Positions 58,551 through 64,000 of a DNA stretch of 64,000 bases are shown here, piece after piece. The notes under the pieces were generated by a model. That model had not been told where the DNA came from. It worked only from the letters and a program-made list of their open reading frames with translations, and did no database searches. Made by a program: the position numbers and the translations under genes. Position 1 is the stretch's first letter. Each line of letters starts with the position of its first letter. Origin of the DNA: Bermanella sp. WJH001 (GTDB lineage: Bacteria > Pseudomonadota > Gammaproteobacteria > Pseudomonadales > Oceanobacteraceae). The stretch lies in the NCBI RefSeq assembly GCF_030070105.1, contig NZ_JASJOO010000003.1:605155-669154 (forward strand), written 5' to 3'.

Positions 58551-61412
58551 CTAATCACGATTGTTTTGTGGATAAAGCTCAATAAGGGCTTGATTAAGGC
58601 GCTGCTCTAACTTGTGTTTGTAATCAAGGTAGGTGCAGGTTTGCAGCACCTTATTACCATTGCGAGTATGTAGGCGATCTGAAATGGCGATATCTGTGAT
58701 GTATACCGGGTACGGTTTGTTGTGTTGACGCAGGTTAACAAGATGGCGCACTAACGCTTTATATACCTGATCGCCATATTCCATTTGACTGAAATCTTCT
58801 TGCTCACATTGCAAAATAAACCCCAGCCTGTCGTTTGCGTCGAAATCCACCTGCGCATGTACATCAAAATAACGCCCCTGCCCCAGCCCTTCTTTGGGTC
58901 GAATGGGGCGCATGGTCAATGGGGTCTCTTTAGTGGGCAACATGACTTCAAAGTAGTCTATTTGTCGTTGCTGTACGGTTTCAGTTTTGCCATAACGATA
59001 GCGATTTTGACGATATTCCACCTGACGTAAAAAATGATTAAGTGGGTTAATCAGCGCCGCTTCGTTATACATAGGGGTACGCCATTGAATAAGCGAGCCA
59101 CGCTCATCTATTACGTATATTTGTGCCTGCTGCTCCTGTTTTAAGTAATACACCTGCAACACACCTGGCTGTGCATTTTCGCATATCATTTTAATCACAC
59201 TGCCTCGCAGCGCATGGCTGTCGAGCATGATCTGGCTATAAAACCCTTGGGGTTTAGACAGTTGACGAAACAAGTGCAAAGGCTTGTCAAAGTGATAAAT
59301 CACAGGACGGCCATCACTAAATTGAATCAAATGATAACCACTGGATATTTGTAAGATGTAGCGTCGTCTTTGATGGTTTTTGGCGCCATAAAAGCATTCG
59401 CGCACTTCATCCATCACTTTTTCTACTCGCTCAGCAATGGCTTTAGGGCGCGTGGCGCAATAACAATATACGTTTAATTTTGGCGGCTCTTGCGTGCTGT
59501 GCGGTGGATAAGACATTAGGTAATCTTCAATCACACGCAACAACGCATTTTGCCCTTCATAGCGATTTACCAACACCTCGCGCCATGTGTTAAATACCAT
59601 TTGATCAATGGTCAGCACCAAATTTTCTTTTAGAGCGCTATAACCTAAAGAGTCAGTGCGATTGGATATTTTGTGAATGCCTCGACGGGTGTAGTGACTC
59701 ATGGGGTCAACAAAGACATTGATATACAAACTAATGTGCCTTGGTACTGGTGGCTCATCAAAATTGGTTTCGATGCTCTCGATTAAGGGTGTTTGATAAA
59801 AGCTGTTTATGATTTCTTTCAATTCATAATCTTGCCCGTGTTGGCGCCCTTGGTACATGACCACATTTGTACCCTTTGCCATCACTTGATTCACATGACA
59901 CCACGCCAACAACTCCACCAAACTAGGCGACTTTTTGATGGGGTTTTGCGCGCCACCTGGGCGTGCAATGCCTGTGTATAAGCTCCATGCCATTTGAGGG
60001 ATGCGTCTGCGCACATGTTGACGATCAAGGTGCAGGCTCAGCTTATCCTCTTGAATATCTTTACTGATACCTGGGTTGATTAAGTCGATTTTCCCCGGTT
60101 TACGATCAAATGTGGCGTATAACTTATGGCCCAGTAAGGTCATGTCCTTGGCGGTTAACATGGTTTCTTCTTGGTAACTGCGCCCAAACTGGGACAAAAA
60201 CTTATAGCTGTGGATAAGTTCATTCACCAAGGTTTTACGCTCTTGCACCACGGTATGCACCTGCCACTGAGGGCGATTATCTAGGTGCATTAATAAACCT
60301 TCTGTCCAGCCCCACTCGGTAATGACCGGCTTCAAAAAGTCCCGTTTCCAATGTTTGCGCCTAGTGGCTTGACCCATTGGGATATTGGCTTTGAAATAAA
60401 TACAGCGGCGCACAAGCTCCAACCTAGAGACTTCATCACGGGCCAGCAAATAGGCTTCTAGCCGATCATAAAGCAGCAAGTAAGGGTCAAGTTTTTCAAG
60501 CTTGGTTTGCTCATTAAATATGCGCGCTTTTAAATCCAGGCTTAATGGGCGCACATCAGGGAAACTACTGGCATAGGCTTCGGTTAAAAACAGTTTAAGA
60601 ATGGATTTATAGGGACTGCCAATGGCCTTGTATAACTGCCACATGCCCGCCCCCACAAACTCACCGGCAGGAATGGTACCAATACCCCCAAAATCGATGA
60701 CCTCTTCAGGCTGAACAAACCCTTGTTTTTGCAAACGAAACACAAAGTCATCGTAATTATTTTCATGCTCCACCGGCACTAACCACCACAAGGGGTAGCA
60801 ACCACACAGCAAAATACTGGTGCGATAGAATTCATCGAGTAAAAGATGGTGCTGGGCACTGCCACAATCTTCACCATCTAAGTCGTTGCGCTCCCCTTTC
60901 ACGAACTTTTGTGCATCCATTAAAAAGAAATGCACCTCTAAACCGATATTGTCGGCCCATTTCTCAATGGCACTGGCTTTCTCTTGCAGCAACTGCAACT
61001 CATCAGGCGCCATGGAGGGTTCATGGCACAGCCAAATATCCAAATCACTCCCGCCACTGTGACCTAAAGAACCACAACTGCCCATGATGAACATACTTTT
61101 GATTCTGGTACTATCTGAGCGTCGCTGAGAGTACTGGAAACCCATTGCCAGCCCAGCGGCTGCCCTTAGGGTGTCTTTACTGGGACTGTAGCGTGCGACC
61201 CCGCAGGGGCACTCATAACCAACAAACCCAGGGAGTTTCTCGTGGTTCACGTGATACAACAGGCCAATAATATCGAGCAAAACCCGCTGACGCTCAGTTA
61301 AGGCCAGTTGTGTACGCTCTAAACGGTGCTGGTTATAGGCCAAAAAGCGCTTAACCACTGTCGTAGCGAGGTTTTGATCAAACCCTTTTGCGCCCTTGGT
61401 TAAATCTGCCAT
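58551..61412 (-). CDS. cyaA: Class I adenylate cyclase
   Basis: CyaA makes cyclic AMP, the ligand of the CRP-type regulator. The 953 residues have the nucleotidyltransferase core at about residues 105-130 (GSCGSLGHSGGSDLDIWLCH) with the two metal-binding aspartates, and the long C-terminal regulatory region of class I cyclases. Length is slightly above the Escherichia protein. It lies 86 bases upstream of lptM on the same strand. Confidence 0.96.
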   Translation of the reverse strand: MADLTKGAKGFDQNLATTVVKRFLAYNQHRLERTQLALTERQRVLLDIIGLLYHVNHEKLPGFVGYECPCGVARYSPSKDTLRAAAGLAMGFQYSQRRSDSTRIKSMFIMGSCGSLGHSGGSDLDIWLCHEPSMAPDELQLLQEKASAIEKWADNIGLEVHFFLMDAQKFVKGERNDLDGEDCGSAQHHLLLDEFYRTSILLCGCYPLWWLVPVEHENNYDDFVFRLQKQGFVQPEEVIDFGGIGTIPAGEFVGAGMWQLYKAIGSPYKSILKLFLTEAYASSFPDVRPLSLDLKARIFNEQTKLEKLDPYLLLYDRLEAYLLARDEVSRLELVRRCIYFKANIPMGQATRRKHWKRDFLKPVITEWGWTEGLLMHLDNRPQWQVHTVVQERKTLVNELIHSYKFLSQFGRSYQEETMLTAKDMTLLGHKLYATFDRKPGKIDLINPGISKDIQEDKLSLHLDRQHVRRRIPQMAWSLYTGIARPGGAQNPIKKSPSLVELLAWCHVNQVMAKGTNVVMYQGRQHGQDYELKEIINSFYQTPLIESIETNFDEPPVPRHISLYINVFVDPMSHYTRRGIHKISNRTDSLGYSALKENLVLTIDQMVFNTWREVLVNRYEGQNALLRVIEDYLMSYPPHSTQEPPKLNVYCYCATRPKAIAERVEKVMDEVRECFYGAKNHQRRRYILQISSGYHLIQFSDGRPVIYHFDKPLHLFRQLSKPQGFYSQIMLDSHALRGSVIKMICENAQPGVLQVYYLKQEQQAQIYVIDERGSLIQWRTPMYNEAALINPLNHFLRQVEYRQNRYRYGKTETVQQRQIDYFEVMLPTKETPLTMRPIRPKEGLGQGRYFDVHAQVDFDANDRLGFILQCEQEDFSQMEYGDQVYKALVRHLVNLRQHNKPYPVYITDIAISDRLHTRNGNKVLQTCTYLDYKHKLEQRLNQALIELYPQNNRD

Positions 61413-61767
61413 ACACTCAAATCACCTATCAATTCAGCTTACATGAGAAATAACTGCTGTTTTTTTAGACAAAACATAAAAGACAAATAGCGTCAGCGGA
61501 TTAGGCTGTTATAATGCGCGCCGCTGCGTCATTTATTGAGTATAGAGCCATTCATGGCAGGCACCGGATTTCAGTGAAATCCAATCGTGTGCACGTTCAA
61601 TTTTTACTCAATCTCCTTGCTATTGGTTGAGGTTTTTGATATAAAACGCAGCTCTTTTTAGACGGGGTAGCCGCTTCAACAAGTCAATTGACTTGGAAGG
61701 CGCGTCAACACTAGCCCCGAACGAATTTTTTAATTAGTCGCATATTTCGATAAATCGGGGCATAACA
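61413..61767 (+). other. Intergenic leader before rpmB
   Basis: No gene is seen in this 355-base stretch. A TATAAT at 61510-61515 could be the rpmBG promoter, but its -35 region is weak. About 250 bases of leader would follow. It contains a small hairpin (GGATTTCAGTGAAATCC near 61566), an AAGTCAATTGACTT palindrome near 61682 and a seven-codon frame beginning at 61554. Confidence 0.45.
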
Positions 61768-62004
61768 ATGGCTAAAGTTTGTCAGGTTACGGGTAAACGC
61801 CCTGTAACAGGTAACAATGTATCGCACGCTAACAACAAAACTAAGCGTCGCTTCCTTCCAAACCTTCAAACACACCGTTTTTGGGTTGAAAGCGAAAATC
61901 GTTTTGTAAAACTACGTCTTACTACTAAAGCAATGCGTATTATCGACAAAAAAGGCATCGACACAGTTCTAGCTGAACTACGTGCTCGCGGCGAGAAAGT
62001 TTAA
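61768..62004 (+). CDS. rpmB: 50S ribosomal protein L28
   Basis: The 78 residues match L28 from the N-terminus [20 protein letters not shown] through [20 protein letters not shown]. The family part of the sequence is complete. It is followed after 11 bases by rpmG, the standard pair of ribosomal genes. Confidence 0.98.
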   Translation: MAKVCQVTGKRPVTGNNVSHANNKTKRRFLPNLQTHRFWVESENRFVKLRLTTKAMRIIDKKGIDTVLAELRARGEKV

Positions 62005-62015
62005 GGAGTCCTACC

Positions 62016-62180
62016 ATGGCTGCAATTCGTGAAAAAATCCGTATGGTTTCTTCTGCTGGTACTGGTCACTTCTACACCACTACTAAGAACAAACGCATCA
62101 TGCCTGACAAGTTGGAAATGAAGAAATTCGATCCTACGATCCGTCAGCACGTTATGTACAAAGAAGCTAAAATCAAGTAA
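62016..62180 (+). CDS. rpmG: 50S ribosomal protein L33
   Basis: The frame encodes 54 residues: [37 protein letters not shown] and the ending [12 protein letters not shown]. The cysteine pairs of zinc-binding L33 are absent, so this is the zinc-free form. AAGGAG stands at a good distance before the ATG. The last third of the gene and its terminator are repeated immediately downstream in altered form. Confidence 0.97.
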   Translation: MAAIREKIRMVSSAGTGHFYTTTKNKRIMPDKLEMKKFDPTIRQHVMYKEAKIK

Positions 62181-62197
62181 TTGGTTTTTGTGTTCTG

Positions 62198-62226
62198 AAA
62201 AAGCCGACTCTCGAGTCGGCTTTTTT
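62198..62226 (+). terminator. Terminator of rpmBG
   Basis: The stem AAAAAGCCGACTC/GAGTCGGCTTTTT lies 18 bases after the rpmG stop. Confidence 0.88.
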
Positions 62227-62238
62227 GTGCCTGCTATA

Positions 62239-62366
62239 AATGAAGAAATTCGATCCACTCTCTAGCCGTCAGCAAGCAATGTACAAAGAAGCTAAAATCA
62301 AGTAATTGATTTTTGAGTCTTGTATAAGAAAAGCCCACTTTTAAGTGGGCTTTTTTGTGTCTGCTG
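62239..62366 (+). pseudogene. Duplicated 3' end of rpmG with terminator
   Basis: The segment starts ATGAAGAAATTCGATCC and contains ATGTACAAAGAAGCTAAAAT with CAAGTAATTG; it repeats 62117-62238 with about 80 percent identity up to the hairpin. It carries the last codons and the stop of rpmG and its own terminator. It cannot make L33 because the first two thirds are missing. Confidence 0.85.
62329..62356 (+). terminator. Second terminator in the duplicated rpmG end
   Basis: The stem AAAAGCCCACTT/AAGTGGGCTTTT keeps pairing although two positions of the stem differ from the first hairpin. Confidence 0.85.
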
Positions 62367-62368
62367 AA

Positions 62369-62420
62369 AGTGAAGATATTCGACAATCCTCATAGCCTCA
62401 GAGACTAACACGCAAAGAAT
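62369..62420 (+). pseudogene. Third, strongly decayed fragment of the rpmG 3' end
   Basis: GTGAAGATATTCGACAATCC and CGCAAAGAAT keep the layout of the rpmG end with many changes. It lies at the end of the second copy. Confidence 0.5.
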
Positions 62421-62533
62421 AGGAAATTTGAATAATTCAAATTTTTGTTATTGAAAATCCAACCACTTCGTGATTCCTATACCTGCAAAGATAGGCTCAA
62501 TCCACTCAACACTAATAACTCAAACCGATATAA

Positions 62534-63730
62534 CTAGTGATTTAATTCCATAGCGACATGCTTCACTCCATCTAATTTCACAGTTATTAATTTTGGCTTT
62601 ATCTGGAACTGCCTGCTCAATGACTTAATTACCTCTTCAACGTAAATATCTTGTGCGCACTGAAGATAACTACTCACAAACTGAGTACAAGCTCTTTGAA
62701 AACCAATAATTTCTTCCCGCGATTTAGCAATTGAAGAAGGAATATAACAAGAATAAGATAACTTATTTGTTTTTATTTTCTTTTCTTTAATGAACATTTC
62801 TAGACCATTATCACCAGATGATCTGGTAAAACAAGATTTAATAACTTCGGAATTCTTGTAAATACTGGCAATCTCTTTTTCTTTACTACAACATTCATTC
62901 ACATAAGAACTCTTGTTTTCTAAATACCCTACAGTTCCGTTACTTTTGTTAGTAAAAATTTCTGCATTCACAACACTAAAATCTCTTTGTTTATAAGACT
63001 TTTTTTGCTGATTTAACTTATATTCTAACAATAGAACTTCTTCTTCGACTGATATCTGAACCCCTAATGACTGCTTAGCTAATATATTTTGTATTTTAAT
63101 TTTATTTTCATCTCCTCCCTTACATTCAAGAGAAGAAACATTAATAGTTAAATTTTTAATCGGTGATTCATCTAGTTTTTCTTTAATATCTTGGCAATAC
63201 ATATCACTTAAAATTGGAGGTGTTATTTTTTTTAAATTATTAAAAAGAAAAACCTCATCACTATTACTCAACTTAACCTTACTAAGATTTACAGACTTCA
63301 ATTTCTTTAGATGTAATAAAGGCTTTATTGTTTTTAGAGGGTTTTCGCTTAAATTTACATGCGAAAGATTTATTAAATCTTCAATACCCTCTATTGAGTT
63401 TATTCCTAATCTCTTGCAATCGATAGATACAATTAAATCGACAACATTGCTACTAATAATATTACTTGAATTAAAATCCATAAATTTATTAGCTTCGTTT
63501 TTTATACAATCTAACAATCCCTTATCTTTTATATTTAACTTATTTAATGAATCCAAAAGAAAACGATTCCTAGATAAAATTTCTTTGTTATATTTTTCAA
63601 TTTCAAAATTTTCTTTTTTCTCTAGAGAAGATATATGCATAAAAGATAATATATTTGGTATTAAAAAAACTGCTAATGAAATAACTATTATTAGGAAACT
63701 AAAAGTGGGAGAAATCCGTATATTCTTCAA
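62534..63730 (-). CDS. AT-rich orphan membrane-anchored protein with leucine-rich-repeat-like segment
   Basis: I do not recognise this 398-residue protein. One membrane segment lies at about residues 10-30 (FSFLIIVISLAVFLIPNI), so most of the chain is probably periplasmic. A charged helix follows (EKKENFEIEKYNKEILSRN). Residues about 100-165 look like leucine-rich repeats (IEGIEDLINLSHVNLSENPL, LLHLKKLKSVNLSKVKLS). The C-terminal half has several cysteines (SYVNECCSKEKE, FQRACTQFVSSYLQC) and ends in VKLDGVKHVAMELNH. Base composition is clearly more AT-rich than all neighbours, with lysine, asparagine, isoleucine and serine preferred. This and the rpmG fragments beside it suggest horizontal transfer. 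Confidence 0.7.
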   Translation of the reverse strand: MKNIRISPTFSFLIIVISLAVFLIPNILSFMHISSLEKKENFEIEKYNKEILSRNRFLLDSLNKLNIKDKGLLDCIKNEANKFMDFNSSNIISSNVVDLIVSIDCKRLGINSIEGIEDLINLSHVNLSENPLKTIKPLLHLKKLKSVNLSKVKLSNSDEVFLFNNLKKITPPILSDMYCQDIKEKLDESPIKNLTINVSSLECKGGDENKIKIQNILAKQSLGVQISVEEEVLLLEYKLNQQKKSYKQRDFSVVNAEIFTNKSNGTVGYLENKSSYVNECCSKEKEIASIYKNSEVIKSCFTRSSGDNGLEMFIKEKKIKTNKLSYSCYIPSSIAKSREEIIGFQRACTQFVSSYLQCAQDIYVEEVIKSLSRQFQIKPKLITVKLDGVKHVAMELNH

Positions 63731-63923
63731 ACTTAATCCTTAAAGCTTAATCTAACAAATAATAAACTTACTATACTCACGACTGAAATATTAATAAATA
63801 TATAATATAACTAACTCTAGGGCAGGTAAGATCTTTAATTAGATGATATTTTTGAAGATAATCAAAGAACTCATGCTAAGAAAATAGCCATATGTCGTCT
63901 AGCTCTATATTTACAATAACCCC

Positions 63924-63958
63924 CATCTCACATCTCACATCTCACATCTCACATCTCA
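63924..63958. repeat. Heptanucleotide tandem repeat, five units of CATCTCA
   Basis: Five perfect 7-base units fill 35 bases. The complement TGAGATG differs by one base from the TGAGACG unit of 50213-50245. The rest of 63731-64000 is AT-rich and shows no gene. Confidence 0.95.
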
Positions 63959-64000
63959 ACATTATGCTAAACTGCCACTTCTGTTTTCTATCTAACGTGC

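Noticed and set aside
61554-61577. Seven-codon frame in the rpmB leader as a coding leader peptide
   Set aside because: It is too short to judge, and no conserved attenuator residues are visible.
63924-63958. Heptamer array as a CRISPR array
   Set aside because: The 7-base units are directly adjacent without spacers, and no cas genes are near.

Overview
The window looks like a chromosomal core region of a marine gammaproteobacterium of the Oceanospirillales/Pseudomonadales type. The base for this is gene content and order. Several blocks match, from memory, the arrangement in Pseudomonas aeruginosa: hemB/ppk/ppx/trxA/rho/ubiD; argH divergent from algZ-algR; rpoH-ftsX-ftsE-ftsY next to rsmD; laoR/laoC-laoB-laoA-coaD-fdx-ggt; and lysA-dapF-DUF484-HAD near cyaA. 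The base composition is clearly lower in GC than Pseudomonas. The genus is an inference; the sequence contains no rRNA.

Layout. 1-1129 holds the first part of a TVP38-flavoprotein disulfide oxidoreductase. 1323-11118 carries haem synthesis (hemB), polyphosphate metabolism (ppk1, ppx), thioredoxin, Rho, and a UbiD decarboxylase with an iron-sulfur flavin reductase. 11129-14193 has an SDR, tRNA-Phe with decayed copies of its 3' end, yggX and mutY. 14336-18545 has a c-di-GMP enzyme with its YfiR-like periplasmic partner, mlaC and a PanZ-like acetyltransferase. 18703-21221 is a histidine gene block (hisB, hisH, hisF) without the expected hisA. 21435-24794 is algR-algZ divergent from argH. 24992-29623 is a minus-strand block (ridA, spoT, rpoZ, gmk, yicC). 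29801-35286 is a plus-strand block (rph, yggT, metX-metW, DUF4426, rdgB, hemW). 35445-40881 is a minus-strand block (PA4642 family, trmB, DUF423, rpoH, ftsX, ftsE, ftsY). 40993-44410 carries an inactive M16-like protein, rsmD and a haem-motif lipoprotein. 44838-54015 holds the laoRCBA-like alcohol oxidation locus, coaD, a ferredoxin, an EAL protein, ggt and an ElyC-like protein. 54022-61412 is a minus-strand block (barrel protein, HAD phosphatase, DUF484, dapF, lysA, lptM, cyaA). 61768-62180 is rpmB-rpmG, followed by duplicated 3'-end fragments of rpmG and an AT-rich orphan gene.

Most genes are housekeeping and intact. The unusual material lies mainly between genes. The 3' ends of tRNA-Phe and of rpmG, each with its terminator, are repeated downstream as decayed copies, which resembles scars of integrating elements or of tandem duplication. 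Heptanucleotide tandem arrays with the consensus KGAGAYG occur in several intergenic regions. There are several copies of long inverted-repeat elements, with two ends of the type GTAGGATGGGTTAG and GTAGGGTGGGCATTGCCC. Two conserved operons have lost an expected member here: hisA from the his block and xerC from the dapF block. I found no CRISPR array, transposase, integrase, or clear defence or secondary-metabolite system. The best candidates for something undescribed are the orphan leucine-rich-repeat gene behind rpmG and the haem-motif lipoprotein at 42932.
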